A stretch of DNA of 64,000 nt, from the NCBI GenBank assembly GCA_015207585.1, contig JADEWQ010000002.1:62001-126000 (forward strand), in the 5' to 3' direction. This document shows, one piece after another, positions 26,878-36,489 of this stretch (the first letter of the stretch is position 1; every line of letters begins with the position of its first letter). The notes under the pieces are model-generated. The model saw nothing but the letters and a program-made list of their open reading frames with translations. It did not search any database and was not told where the DNA came from. Made by a program: the position numbers and the translations under genes. Source of the DNA: Pleurocapsales cyanobacterium LEGE 06147. GTDB lineage: Bacteria > Cyanobacteriota > Cyanobacteriia > Cyanobacteriales > Xenococcaceae.

Positions 26878-27132
26878 GATTTTTTTACTGACAATCTAAA
26901 TCTAAATAGTAATTGAGTATACTTACCTCGATTTTAATCTAGTCTTCAAAGAAGCTAGAGATAGGGATTTCCGAATGACCAAATCAGTAAACAGCGAGAA
27001 GAATTTTCGGGCTGTATTTGAGAGCGTGCAGTTAGTTAAAAATTGAGTGTTAAAAGCATTTTGAGATTAATCCCATCATAAGATAAGGGAAGAGATAGCT
27101 ATTTGTATATTGTGTAAAGTGACCGGTCAAGA

Positions 27133-27756
27133 GTGAAAAATTCCCAAGTGGGCATAAAAATAGATAATACATTTACCGAGGCTGCTTTTGATATTGTGGC
27201 TATGGCAGCTTCGGCAGGCGGATTAAATGCTCTCTCGCAAATTCTCTCTAGCTTGCCTGCTAATTTTCCCGCAGCTATTGTTATCGTACAGCACCTCGAT
27301 CGCAAATACCGCTCTTTGATGGCAGATATCCTTAGTCGGCGCACTCCTTTGAAAGTTAAACAAGCTGAAGAAGGAGACTGTTTAAGTCCAGGGACAGTCT
27401 ATATTGCTCGTCCCAACCGTCACTTACTGGTCAATTCCGATGGCACCCTTTCCCTGAGCCAATCAGAGTTGGTACATTTTGTCCGTCCTTCTGCCGATCT
27501 TCTTTTCGACTCGACAGCAGCTAGCTACAAAGATCGAGCGATCGCACTTGTGCTTACAGGAACTGGTAATGATGGAGTTATGGGAGTTCAAGCGATTAAA
27601 AAAATGGGCGGGACGGTTATCGTTCAAGACGAGGAATCCTGTGAATATTTTGGCATGCCCAGTGCAGCTATTCAAACGGGAGTAGTAGATTTTATCTTGC
27701 CTTTATCGGAAATTGCTCCGGCATTAATATCTTTGGTGATGCAGAGAGAAAGCTGA
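27133..27756 (+). CDS. CheB-type methylesterase/deamidase domain protein
   Basis: 207 residues from a GTG start. It is a stand-alone CheB catalytic domain: S27 in AASAGGL, H54 in VQHLD and D147 in TGTGNDGVMG form the expected Ser-His-Asp triad. The REC domain found in E. coli CheB is absent. It starts a plus-strand run with a CheR-like protein, a small coiled coil and a hybrid kinase, so it likely acts in that pathway rather than classic chemotaxis. No receptor gene is visible. Confidence 0.92.
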   Translation: MKNSQVGIKIDNTFTEAAFDIVAMAASAGGLNALSQILSSLPANFPAAIVIVQHLDRKYRSLMADILSRRTPLKVKQAEEGDCLSPGTVYIARPNRHLLVNSDGTLSLSQSELVHFVRPSADLLFDSTAASYKDRAIALVLTGTGNDGVMGVQAIKKMGGTVIVQDEESCEYFGMPSAAIQTGVVDFILPLSEIAPALISLVMQRES

Positions 27757-27901
27757 ATTTAGTCCACTCTGTAAATCCTCAGAAAGGAGATAAGAAGCTT
27801 TTGCCTCTTGTGCAGCTGTAATAATAAGTGAGTCCCACCAAGATAAAGTTAAAAGTAGTAAGGTTTTTAGAAAATTTATAAATCACTGATATACCTCAGT
27901 A

Positions 27902-29767
27902 ATGACCAATAATAACGAGGAACGAGTATTTGAAGAACTTTTAGAGTACCTGAAACGATCGCGAGGTTTTGATTTTACTGGGTATAAGCGTTCCAGCCTC
28001 ATGCGCCGAGTTCGCAAGCAAATGCACTCGCACGGGATTAACAGTTTTGAAGCTTATCTGGACTACTTACAAGTTCATCAAGAAGAATTTTTACCTCTGT
28101 TTAACACTATCTTGATTAACGTTACTGGCTTTTTCCGAGATGTGAATGCTTGGAAATACTTGCAGAGTCAAATTATTCCCCGTCTCATTAACAACAAGTC
28201 CGAGCAATCGCCCATTCGCGTTTGGAGTACGGGCTGCGCTTCTGGTGAAGAAGCCTATATCCTGGCAATAATTTTGGCAGAAATTCTGGGAGTGGAGCAG
28301 TTTCGCCAAAGAGTCAAAATCTACGCTACCGACGTAGATGAAGAAGCCCTCAACCAAGCTCGTCATGCAAGCTACAGCGACAAAGATGTAGAGGCAATTT
28401 CGACGGAGCTACAGGAGCGATATTTTGAGGTAATGGGAAACCGCTATGTCTTCCGCCCCGATCTACGCCGTGCAGTAATTTTTGGACGACACGATTTGGT
28501 TCGGGATGCTCCTATTTCCCGCCTCGACCTTCTGGTATGCCGCAATACCCTAATGTACTTTAATGCGGAGACTCAAGCAAAAATTCTGGCTCGCTTCCGC
28601 TTTGCTCTCAACGATACTGGAGTGCTGTTTTTGGGTAAAGCGGAAATGCTACTCACCCGTACCAACCTCTTTATACCCATCAGCCTGCAACACCGTATTT
28701 TTAGTCGAGTGTCTAAAACCAATCGGCGCGATCGCCGGCTGCTGCTACCCCTGTCAGTAGAGGAAGAAGCCAACGAAACTTTGCAACGCTACGATCGAAT
28801 AAAAGAAATAGCTTTTGATGTCGCTCCTGTAGCTCAAATTATCGTCGATATCGATGGCAAACTAGTATCGGCAAATGCCTCCGCTCGCTCTATGTTTGGC
28901 ATTAACCTCTGCGATCTAGATCGTCCCTTACAAGATTTGCAAATTTCTTACCGTCCTCTGGAGCTGCGTTCTCTTATCGAACAAGCTTACCAAGAATGTC
29001 GAACGATCACGATCGATGATGTCGTTCGTAATCTACCAGATAATCAAACCCAATATCTAGACGTACGGATTAACTCTTTAGAAGACAATTATGGCAATGG
29101 CGAATTAATGGGAGTCAGCATTACTTTTACTGATGTTACTCGCTATCACAGTCTTCAAACAGAACTTCATCAAGCCAATCAGGAACTAGAAACTGCTAAT
29201 GAAGAACTTCAATCTAGCAATGAAGAACTAGAGACGACTAACGAGGAACTCCAATCTACCAACGAAGAATTGGAGACTACCAACGAAGAACTCCAATCTA
29301 CTAATGAAGAATTGGAGACAATGAATGAAGAACTCCACTCTACCAATGAGGAACTGCAGACGATTAATGATGAGTTGCGCCTGCGCACGTTCGAACTCAA
29401 TCAGGTAAATGCATTTTTGAAGTCTATCCTCGCTAGCCTCAAGGCGGGAGTAATTGTCGTAGATCCTCAATTCAACATCTTGAGTTGGAACAAGGAGGCA
29501 GAAAATCTTTGGGGATTGCGAACCGAAGAGGTGCAAAGACAATCTTTTTTCTCTCTCGATATCGGCTTGCCCGTCGACCAAATGCGAGAACCGATCCGCA
29601 ATTGCCTTTTGGGATTAGAACAGCAGCAGGAAGTAATAATAGAAGCAATCAACCGTCGAGGGAAAAGTATTCAGTGCCGAGTTAGTTACAATCCCCTTAT
29701 CGATGCCGAAAAAGAATGTCAGGGGGTCATTCTTTTGATAGAAGAAGTCGAACTTGAGTTTGTCTAA
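27902..29767 (+). CDS. CheR-type methyltransferase with PAS and coiled coil
   Basis: 621 residues. Residues 1-275 are CheR: an N-terminal domain (SSLMRRVRKQMHSHGINSF), the SAM-binding motif VWSTGCASGEEAYILA, and the later DLLVCRNTLMYF. A PAS domain follows (about 300-400), then a regular coiled coil of near-perfect TNEELQS/TNEELET heptads (about 420-500), then a second PAS (about 500-620). No kinase domain is attached. Fused CheB-CheR-PAS-kinase proteins are common; here the parts are separate. It likely methylates a protein and feeds the downstream kinase. Confidence 0.92.
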   Translation: MTNNNEERVFEELLEYLKRSRGFDFTGYKRSSLMRRVRKQMHSHGINSFEAYLDYLQVHQEEFLPLFNTILINVTGFFRDVNAWKYLQSQIIPRLINNKSEQSPIRVWSTGCASGEEAYILAIILAEILGVEQFRQRVKIYATDVDEEALNQARHASYSDKDVEAISTELQERYFEVMGNRYVFRPDLRRAVIFGRHDLVRDAPISRLDLLVCRNTLMYFNAETQAKILARFRFALNDTGVLFLGKAEMLLTRTNLFIPISLQHRIFSRVSKTNRRDRRLLLPLSVEEEANETLQRYDRIKEIAFDVAPVAQIIVDIDGKLVSANASARSMFGINLCDLDRPLQDLQISYRPLELRSLIEQAYQECRTITIDDVVRNLPDNQTQYLDVRINSLEDNYGNGELMGVSITFTDVTRYHSLQTELHQANQELETANEELQSSNEELETTNEELQSTNEELETTNEELQSTNEELETMNEELHSTNEELQTINDELRLRTFELNQVNAFLKSILASLKAGVIVVDPQFNILSWNKEAENLWGLRTEEVQRQSFFSLDIGLPVDQMREPIRNCLLGLEQQQEVIIEAINRRGKSIQCRVSYNPLIDAEKECQGVILLIEEVELEFV

Positions 29768-29825
29768 AATTTGATAGTAGATTTCTTGTATGAGGTCGGG
29801 AACGGTGGAGCTTTCAAGGTGAGGG

Positions 29826-29843
29826 GGCGGTGCGGGAACCGCC
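29826..29843. promoter_or_regulatory. GC-rich hairpin in the CheR / coiled-coil gap
   Basis: GGCGGT (29826-29831) and ACCGCC (29838-29843) form a 6-bp perfect stem in a GC-rich patch of ~90 bases (about 29800-29890) that contrasts with the AT-rich surroundings. It lies between the CheR stop and the coiled-coil start. A regulatory or mobile origin cannot be told apart. Confidence 0.3.
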
Positions 29844-29943
29844 AAGCCGCACTTTAGATCTCCTCCCTACCCGCACACAGCTCCTTGGGAACGGGGAACA
29901 GTTAAATATATATATTAAGGAAAGTTTTTACAAAATAGATACA

Positions 29944-30294
29944 ATGTCCAATAATGCTCGAAAACAAATTAAACAGGAGAGTGCCCAGAGAAAGATAAAA
30001 CTTGCTCAAAAGCACCAGAAGATAGCAGAAAAAACCGGAAACAAACTAGTCGAACACGGGAAATTGATACAAGAAAAAAATCCGTGTTTCCAGGAACAGG
30101 GTGAGTTTATAGAAGAGCGTGGCAAACAAATCAACGAGCTTGCCCGAATACAAGAACAAACCTTGCAAGCCGCAATAGAAAAAGAAGAATCTTTAGACGA
30201 ATTTTATCAATTAGTAGACAAGGCAGAGCAGCAACAGTTGCAGGCAAATCAAGCGCACACTAAAGCAATTAAAAAATATAACGAGATAATTTGA
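29944..30294 (+). CDS. Small coiled-coil protein of the CheB/CheR operon
   Basis: 116 residues from the ATG at 29944; an upstream in-frame start at 29830 runs through non-protein-like repeat DNA and is rejected. Composition is rich in Lys, Glu and Gln with heptad periodicity (KLAQKHQKIAEKTGNKL, HTKAIKKYNEII), so it is almost entirely helical and coiled coil. It has no hydrophobic segment. No family recognised. It sits in the run between CheR and the hybrid kinase and may be an adaptor in that module. Confidence 0.75.
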   Translation: MSNNARKQIKQESAQRKIKLAQKHQKIAEKTGNKLVEHGKLIQEKNPCFQEQGEFIEERGKQINELARIQEQTLQAAIEKEESLDEFYQLVDKAEQQQLQANQAHTKAIKKYNEII

Positions 30295-30354
30295 GAGCAA
30301 CTGGAAACAAATCAGAAATCAGCCGATAAAAATCAGTAGAAATCAAGAATAATC

Positions 30355-32535
30355 GTGGAATTTAGCGATCTAGAGCAACAAATAACTCGATTTCATCAGC
30401 GAATTGAACAGTTTCAGCACTACCTTAGGAAATCCTTACCTGATTCTAAGGATACATCGACAGAGGCGATCGCCGAACTTGATACGGCACTGGAAGAGTT
30501 AAACGTTGCGGTTGAAGAGTTACACATACAAAACGAAGAATTGCTCGTCACTCGTCAAGAATTAGAGTTCGAGCGTCAGCGTTACTTGGAGTTGTTTGAA
30601 TTCGCCCCAGACGGATATCTGGTGACAGATGCACGGGGAATAATCCAGGAGGCAAACTTAGCGGCGGAAACTATGCTTGACCTGCGCCGCGATTTGATGG
30701 CAGGCAAACCCTTAATTGTCTTTTTGACCGAGGCAGATCGCCAAATAATTCTCTCTCGACTGGATCGGCTGGCATGTTTGTCGCTCGAGAATTGGCAGAG
30801 TGTCCAAACTGTTGCTCGCACTCATCCCCAAAAGAAGCAAAATTTTCATACTCTGACACACTTCTTCTTGCCGAACTGGGAAGTAACTCTTACACCTAGA
30901 AAAGGCGAACCTTTTCCAGCAATACTTTCTGTCTCTGGCGAGTATAACTCTCAAGGAAATTTGCTCAGATTGCGCTGGCTAATCAGGAATATCAGCCAAC
31001 AGAAGCAAACCGAGCAGAAAATACGCGAGCAAGCTGCCTTACTCGATGTTGCGACAGAAGCAATTTTTGTTTTGAGGCTAGAAGATAACCAAATTTTGTT
31101 CTGGAACAAGGGAGCCGAGCAAATCTATGGCTGGAAGGCAAGAGAAGCTGTGGAGAAAACGTGGAGCGAACTTTGGTGTAAAGAAGTGTTGCCGCAACTC
31201 CAAGAAGTAAGGAAAGCTGTTATCGAGCAAGGCAAGTGGCAGGGGGAATTGCCCAAAACCACTAAAACCGGACGGGAAATTTACGTCGAAAGCTACTGGA
31301 CGCTAATGCGCGATGAGGAAGGCAAACCTAAATCTATTTTGGTTGTCGAGAGCGATATCACCCAAAAAAAACAACTCGAAGCACAATTTTTACACGCTCA
31401 GCGTCTGGAAAGTCTAGGTAGTTTAGCAAGCGGTATTGCCCACGATTTAAACAACATACTCAGCCCAATTATGGGAGTGGCTCAACTACTACCGCGAACG
31501 ATACCTAATTTAGAGCAGAGCCATTTAGAGCTGCTAAAAATACTGGAAAATAGCTCAAAACGCGGCAGTGAGCTAGTCAAGCAGATTTTATTATTTACCC
31601 GAGGCATAGAAGGCGATCGCCAACTCGTAAAAGTCAGAAACTTACTTTGGGAAGTAGTAACGGTGCTAGAGCAAACCTTTCCCAAATCGATTAAAATTCA
31701 CAAAAATATTCCAAAACAAAACCTCTATCTCGTCCGTGCAGATATTACTCAACTGCAGCAGGTATTGATGAACCTGTGCATTAATGCCCGCGATGCAATG
31801 CCTAACGGCGGCATTCTGACCCTTACCGCCCAAAATCGGTTTGTGGATCGGAACTTAGCCCTAAAACACCCAGATGCTAACATAGGTCATTATTTAGTCG
31901 TCTCTGTTGCCGATACGGGGATTGGCATATCTCCCGAAAACTTAGACCGCATTTTCGAGCCTTTTTTCACGACTAAAGAACGAGGCAAAGGAACTGGATT
32001 GGGACTTTCTAGCGTTTTCGGCATCGTTAAAAACCACGGCGGCTTTATCAGTGTAGATAGCGAGGTAGGAAAAGGTACTTGCTTCGAGATTTATTTACCA
32101 GCTCAGGACGGAAAAATAAAGCACGCCAATCTGTCAGAAAGCTCCCCATCTCTGACAGGAGAAGGAGAATTGCTCCTGGTAGTAGATGATGAAGCAGCGA
32201 TTCGAGAGACACTTTCATTCACCCTCAAGTCATACAATTACAAAACCATAACTGCCAGCAATGGAACTGAGGCGATCGAGCTTTATAAGCGCCACCAAGA
32301 TGAAATTAGTATAGTATTGCTAGACTTAATGATGCCATCCCTCGACGGTTCTACTACTATTCTTACCCTCAAAAAAATTAATCCCCAGGTCAAGATTATT
32401 GCGATGAGCGGACTTGTCTCCTATGAAGAGATCGGCTATAGCCAAGAAGTTCAAACTGCCGTTCGAGGATTTTTGTCCAAGCCTTTTAGTAGAGACGAGT
32501 TACTAACAACTATCAACGAGGTTATCAGAATCTAA
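30355..32535 (+). CDS. Hybrid sensor histidine kinase with two PAS and a REC domain
   Basis: 726 residues from a GTG start. Order: N-terminal helical part; PAS at about 70-215 (LFEFAPDGYLVTDARG); PAS at about 225-345 (ALLDVATEAIFVLRLED); HisKA with the H-box GSLASGIAHDLNN around 355-370; HATPase_c (NLCINARDAMPNG, DTGIGISPENLDRIFEPFF, GKGTGLGLSS); and a C-terminal REC domain with VVDDE and LLDLMMPSLDG. A hydrophobic anchor is absent, so it is probably cytoplasmic. It is the last gene of the CheB/CheR run and may receive or give input to it. Confidence 0.93.
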   Translation: MEFSDLEQQITRFHQRIEQFQHYLRKSLPDSKDTSTEAIAELDTALEELNVAVEELHIQNEELLVTRQELEFERQRYLELFEFAPDGYLVTDARGIIQEANLAAETMLDLRRDLMAGKPLIVFLTEADRQIILSRLDRLACLSLENWQSVQTVARTHPQKKQNFHTLTHFFLPNWEVTLTPRKGEPFPAILSVSGEYNSQGNLLRLRWLIRNISQQKQTEQKIREQAALLDVATEAIFVLRLEDNQILFWNKGAEQIYGWKAREAVEKTWSELWCKEVLPQLQEVRKAVIEQGKWQGELPKTTKTGREIYVESYWTLMRDEEGKPKSILVVESDITQKKQLEAQFLHAQRLESLGSLASGIAHDLNNILSPIMGVAQLLPRTIPNLEQSHLELLKILENSSKRGSELVKQILLFTRGIEGDRQLVKVRNLLWEVVTVLEQTFPKSIKIHKNIPKQNLYLVRADITQLQQVLMNLCINARDAMPNGGILTLTAQNRFVDRNLALKHPDANIGHYLVVSVADTGIGISPENLDRIFEPFFTTKERGKGTGLGLSSVFGIVKNHGGFISVDSEVGKGTCFEIYLPAQDGKIKHANLSESSPSLTGEGELLLVVDDEAAIRETLSFTLKSYNYKTITASNGTEAIELYKRHQDEISIVLLDLMMPSLDGSTTILTLKKINPQVKIIAMSGLVSYEEIGYSQEVQTAVRGFLSKPFSRDELLTTINEVIRI

Positions 32536-32655
32536 TATCAATTACCCAAAATAGCTAATACATTACGGATATCGTTACGCACCTATGGACGCTTCAAGAA
32601 CATGCATCTGGGATTTCTCTAGATGGCACGTCCTCAAGAAACTATTTGTTAGTTT

Positions 32656-32820
32656 AGTCCCATCAACTGCCAGGAAATTAATTTCCTGGCTAAGAGTTGA
32701 AGTCCTCTTTAGAGGACTAAACAAGGATTTTAGTTTATTTTAATAGACTTTAGATATTAGCTCGGAAATTGATTTGGGAGCAGACTGACAACGAATCCAC
32801 TTTCAGGAATTTTGTCAGTT
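32656..32820. repeat. Dispersed repeat, copy 1
   Basis: About 165 bases with high similarity to 35015-35190. It contains the palindrome CAGGAAATTAATTTCCTG and ends GAATCCACTTTCAGGAATTTTGTCAGT. Its copy lies on the far side of the UspA and acyltransferase genes, same orientation. No coding capacity. It occupies most of the ~440-base gap between the kinase and uspA. Confidence 0.85.
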
Positions 32821-32974
32821 AACCAGAGTCTGACTCTTGACCCCTAATCAAGTCTTTCATTACTTTTTCCAATTGGTATAATTAGATGAAATCTGTTTAA
32901 TTAGTAGTGATAAAAAACTCCCCGTCGGGAGCATCGATCGCAACAAGCTTAAAATCATCGCGGTCTACTACTAG

Positions 32975-33430
32975 CTATCTTACCACCAGGACAGGACACT
33001 GGACGTGGTGTAATACATGATCGCTCACACTACCGAGCAGTACCCGTTCGACTATTCCGTAGCCATGAGAACCGATGACTAACAAGTCTGGTGCTTCCTG
33101 TTTGGCTACATCACAGATAATTTTTTTAGAGTCGCCGATTTCATGACGAGTTAAATATTTAACACCAGCTTGTCTACAAAGTTGTGCTGCCTGTTCTAGA
33201 CTGGTTTGAGTTTTTTCTTCTTCCAGTTCGATCAGCTCTGCTTCTTGCCAAGCTCCAACACTTATATTATCTGTTAACATTCCCGGCATAGTTGGAGTTG
33301 TTGGCACGACAGCTGGTTCCTCTACAGAAAGTAACAAGAAATTAGCTTCCGGGGAATTGACTAAACGAAGTGCTTGTTTAAGGGCACGGTAGCTACATTC
33401 AGACAGATCGACAGCAACAAGAATTTTCAT
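32975..33430 (-). CDS. Universal stress protein (UspA family)
   Basis: 151 residues in the UspA fold. It starts MKILVAVDLSECSYRALKQA and ends with the ATP-binding G-x2-G-x9-G(S/T) block GSHGYGIVERVLLGSVSDHV. Family members bind ATP and respond to starvation or stress. Between strand 1 and the C-terminal block lies an inserted Met/Thr/Pro-rich loop (VVPTTPTMPGMLTDN). It is downstream of the acyltransferase with 71 bases between, likely co-transcribed. Confidence 0.92.
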   Translation of the reverse strand: MKILVAVDLSECSYRALKQALRLVNSPEANFLLLSVEEPAVVPTTPTMPGMLTDNISVGAWQEAELIELEEEKTQTSLEQAAQLCRQAGVKYLTRHEIGDSKKIICDVAKQEAPDLLVIGSHGYGIVERVLLGSVSDHVLHHVQCPVLVVR

Positions 33431-33501
33431 AGGTTTTTTAATTTAACTTCATCAATTACAAGTAAGCGATCGCTCTTAAAATATTGTAGAAAAACAAGAT
33501 G

Positions 33502-34731
33502 CTACTGTTGGTTAAGCTTACAGAAGTGAGAAACATTGAGTAAATCCAAATTGGTTTGAACTGTCTGTTGTAGCTGCTCGGTCAAGCTCTCTATCGTAGC
33601 TTCCCGGTTCTGTTTGTAGCGATGAAAATAATCTTTGAGGTTGATTGGTTTACCAATGGACAAGTGTGCTTTACGATGTCCTTTGGGTCGTGGATGCTCG
33701 ATCTGAAAAACCTCTCGTTCAAATCTGATGAGAGTATCCATGAAACGCTCTGGTGTAGGAGCTGAGGCTACATAACCATCATAAATGGCATCGAAGTTGA
33801 GGAGGCGGACAGTAGTTTGGTAAAGGGCATCGTAGGTTTCTTCCTCTTCTGACAATTTTTCGCTACGAGATTCTAAAATTGACTGAATTTTATAAATTCG
33901 TTCTCGCATTGGTAGATGTACAGCCGAAGTCAGTTTTAGTTTTTGTTCGCATTCATCGAGTACGCGATTTTTAAGTTGTTCGATCCTTTGGTTCCAATCT
34001 TTCTCAGTAGTTAAGTTCTTTTCGATGCCATATTCCCTTTCTAGATTGAGCAACACTTGCTCGGCTATAACCCGTAAACGCTGATAGAAATCTGAAACGG
34101 CTGGGTCAATGTTTAATGCTTCTTCCAAACGGCTTAATGTTCGTTCTATAACCGAATTCATCGAGCTGGTATAGCGATACTTGAGACTTACAGGCACTAG
34201 ATAAAAATTAGGAACTGTAGTCTCGTGTTGAGCTAGTCGATTCATAGCTTTTAAGGCTAGTTCGACAGCACCAGAACGGAAGGGCATAACCGTATCATTT
34301 TGGTAAGAACAGCCTCCTTCGGGAAAAATAACCAGGCGGCAGGCTGGTTCTTGAAGTAACTTCAAGGTTTGGACGATGCTAGGACGATCGCCTAAACCCC
34401 GTCTGATTGAGTAGGCACCAATACGCTGAAGGAATTTTCCCTGCAATCCTTTAAAAGCTTCATAAGCCACAATGTAATGGAAGAGTTGCCCTAAGCGGGT
34501 AGAAAGCAGAAACAAAACAACTCCATCATCGAGAGTGGGATGATTGGGAAGAAAGACTATTCTTTCTTCTTCTATAGCTTTCAATACCTCGATATCGGCA
34601 GGTGCGATCGCCAACTCTACTTGATAAACGCAGTAGACGATGGGATAGGAAATACTTTGACATATCCTAGTGAGGAGAGGATTGAGTTTCGGCGGATAAA
34701 ATGGGGGGTCAAAAGTAACCGAACTAGACAT
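33502..34731 (-). CDS. PlsC-type 1-acylglycerol-3-phosphate acyltransferase
   Basis: 409 residues. The catalytic H-x4-D reads HPTLDD in FLPNHPTLDDGV near residue 60. A second motif, FPEGGCSY, follows near residue 136, as in PlsC enzymes. The last ~200 residues (from about 210) are helical and charged and exceed the ~240-residue core of PlsC, so the substrate may be unusual. It acylates a lysophospholipid-like acceptor at the inner membrane. Upstream of uspA on the same strand. Confidence 0.85.
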   Translation of the reverse strand: MSSSVTFDPPFYPPKLNPLLTRICQSISYPIVYCVYQVELAIAPADIEVLKAIEEERIVFLPNHPTLDDGVVLFLLSTRLGQLFHYIVAYEAFKGLQGKFLQRIGAYSIRRGLGDRPSIVQTLKLLQEPACRLVIFPEGGCSYQNDTVMPFRSGAVELALKAMNRLAQHETTVPNFYLVPVSLKYRYTSSMNSVIERTLSRLEEALNIDPAVSDFYQRLRVIAEQVLLNLEREYGIEKNLTTEKDWNQRIEQLKNRVLDECEQKLKLTSAVHLPMRERIYKIQSILESRSEKLSEEEETYDALYQTTVRLLNFDAIYDGYVASAPTPERFMDTLIRFEREVFQIEHPRPKGHRKAHLSIGKPINLKDYFHRYKQNREATIESLTEQLQQTVQTNLDLLNVSHFCKLNQQ

Positions 34732-34802
34732 AAGTGGTCTGACATCATCTAGATTGATACTTCGCTCTCTCTGTTTGCTCTAGTTTAACTGAATCTTGTA
34801 AG

Positions 34803-35014
34803 AAGTCTTTCGATGAACGCGACGGGAGGGACATCACGAGCAGCCGACGCGGAAAGTGCTAGACGGGGGTTACGGATTCTTTGGGAAAGGAATGCCATTC
34901 GCCGAAGGCGCACTAAAAAGCGAAGGTGCGAGGAGCGACCTGGAACTTTTTGACCCTAGTCTTCGACGCTCTGCGTGTACGGGAACGGACTCCAGTACAG
35001 AATGACCCCTCATA
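34803..35014. other. GC-rich patch of probable mobile-element origin
   Basis: This ~200-base stretch is distinctly GC-rich compared with both sides and has a short plus-strand frame (MNATGGTSRAADAE ...). Its style matches the tails of TnpB-type elements, but no catalytic motif is present. It borders repeat copy 2. Identity uncertain. Confidence 0.25.
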
Positions 35015-35190
35015 AGTTCCATCAACCGCCAGGGAATTAATTTCCTGGCTAAAAGTCGAAGTTCTCTAAACAGGACTAAAAAGAGGAATAAACAAAGATG
35101 TTAGTCTATTGTAATAGACTTTAGATATTAGCTCGGAAATTAATTTGAGAGCGGGCTAACAACGAATCCACTTTCAGCAATTTTGTCAGT
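35015..35190. repeat. Dispersed repeat, copy 2
   Basis: Corresponds to 32656-32820 with scattered substitutions and a short insertion (AAGAGGAATAAAC). The palindrome AGGGAATTAATTTCCTGG is conserved, as is the end GAATCCACTTTCAGCAATTTTGTCAGT. Same orientation as copy 1. Confidence 0.85.
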
Positions 35191-35469
35191 CAAACTATAG
35201 TACAGATATTATTGATGGGACGCATCGATAGAGGAGTTACGCGCCGTCGTACGGCGCATAGTAACCTCCGTACTGCTCTTGGAAGACTTGTAAGAATTAT
35301 AAAAAGCGATCGAGCGCCCATTCCTTCTAGGAATAGTCATTTTTCCTTTGTATTGCGTCTATCGGCGTGTCTTATTGTCTGACGCTAATATTAGTAGTTA
35401 ACGTTCGTTAGCAATGTCAACGTTCTGCTACCTTGCAACGACAGAGGGTGCGCGCGCCCTTGATATTCG
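35191..35469. other. Gene-free region with a strong hairpin
   Basis: About 280 bases upstream of the glycosyltransferase stop (its 3' side). It contains the perfect hairpin GCGCCGT-CGT-ACGGCGC near 35246-35262 and mixed sequence further on. No reading frame or T-run was found. It probably belongs to repeat or IS debris. Confidence 0.35.
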
Positions 35470-36405
35470 TCAAAATCGAGATTCGGTATCGAGGTTTTTA
35501 TACTCCTCGTAACGTATTCCCCAAAAACCGGCAAATGTTCCGGCACCTCGATAAATGTTTAGTATAGATGCGATCGCAGCATGTTTTCCTCGGACTAAAG
35601 AGGGGAGCAGCCCAATTAGTCCGAACAAAATCAGTCCGCTTCCTTTGGCTAGGCGAATGGCTTGTACCTTAATTGACGGATATAGTTCTCGCTCTAATAA
35701 ACTTTGTGCGCTCCAACCGTGAAAATTACGCCTCAGAATCCACCTCAGCTTAGTACGAGACTTAGGAACCCACTCATAGACAATGGCTTCATTCGCCCAG
35801 ACAATCTTATATCCATCACGGCAAAGACGCATGAAAAGGTGCGAATCTTCTCCACCCGTTATCGCAAAACGGTCGTCAAAAACTGTGTCTAGTTTCCTTA
35901 AAACCTCAGCACGAACCAGGACATTATTAGTAAAGGCAACTTTCATCGGATGTCCTGTAGGCTTACGAAGCTGCTCAAAAAATTTTCCTTTCTTTAACCA
36001 CTCAGGAATATCTTCTTCAAAGCGCGCTACAACAGGTCCGGTAACCACATCTGCATTATATTCCTGTTGAACTAATAAGAGTTGTTCGAGCCAAGACGGT
36101 TCGGGTACTTCATCGTCATCAATCGTGGCGATAAAATCCGCATCTTTGGAAGCACGGGATATCGATTTATTGCGAGCATAGGAAATACCGCGCTGAGGTT
36201 CGATGCCATACTTGAGTACCCATTGAAAATTCGATTCGATCTCCTTACAAGACTGACCAGCCGAACCCGATGAATCGTTATCAATGACAATGACTTCTAT
36301 ATTAGGAGGCTCGATCTTGTTAAAAGTTAAGCGATCGAGACCTTCGAGCAAACGTTTCAATCCTCTAGGACGTTGATAGGTGATTACACAAATAGAAACT
36401 AGCAT
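35470..36405 (-). CDS. Family 2 glycosyltransferase
   Basis: 311 residues with the GT-A fold. It starts [19 protein letters not shown], has [12 protein letters not shown] and [14 protein letters not shown] (the DxD-like motif in the DDDE cluster), and ends with two hydrophobic helices near 240-285. It transfers a sugar in surface polysaccharide or carotenoid-glycoside synthesis; the exact acceptor is unknown. It lies 84 bases downstream of the HAD-UbiA gene on the same strand, so they may form one transcription unit. Confidence 0.88.
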   Translation of the reverse strand: MLVSICVITYQRPRGLKRLLEGLDRLTFNKIEPPNIEVIVIDNDSSGSAGQSCKEIESNFQWVLKYGIEPQRGISYARNKSISRASKDADFIATIDDDEVPEPSWLEQLLLVQQEYNADVVTGPVVARFEEDIPEWLKKGKFFEQLRKPTGHPMKVAFTNNVLVRAEVLRKLDTVFDDRFAITGGEDSHLFMRLCRDGYKIVWANEAIVYEWVPKSRTKLRWILRRNFHGWSAQSLLERELYPSIKVQAIRLAKGSGLILFGLIGLLPSLVRGKHAAIASILNIYRGAGTFAGFWGIRYEEYKNLDTESRF

Positions 36406-36489
36406 TTTTAAATTAATCTTTATATTAGGAAAAATTATCTAATCTCTTTCCGCGTCACCCTTATCGAGGAAATTAAATACACGGGGAGC

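Noticed and set aside
29209-29581. Minus-strand frames rich in Ser or Leu/Phe/Glu
   Set aside because: They are antisense to the heptad repeats of the CheR-PAS gene; their apparent repeats only mirror it.
29776-29890. Group II intron domain in the CheR / coiled-coil gap
   Set aside because: GC-rich with a hairpin, but no domain V or reverse transcriptase sequence is visible.
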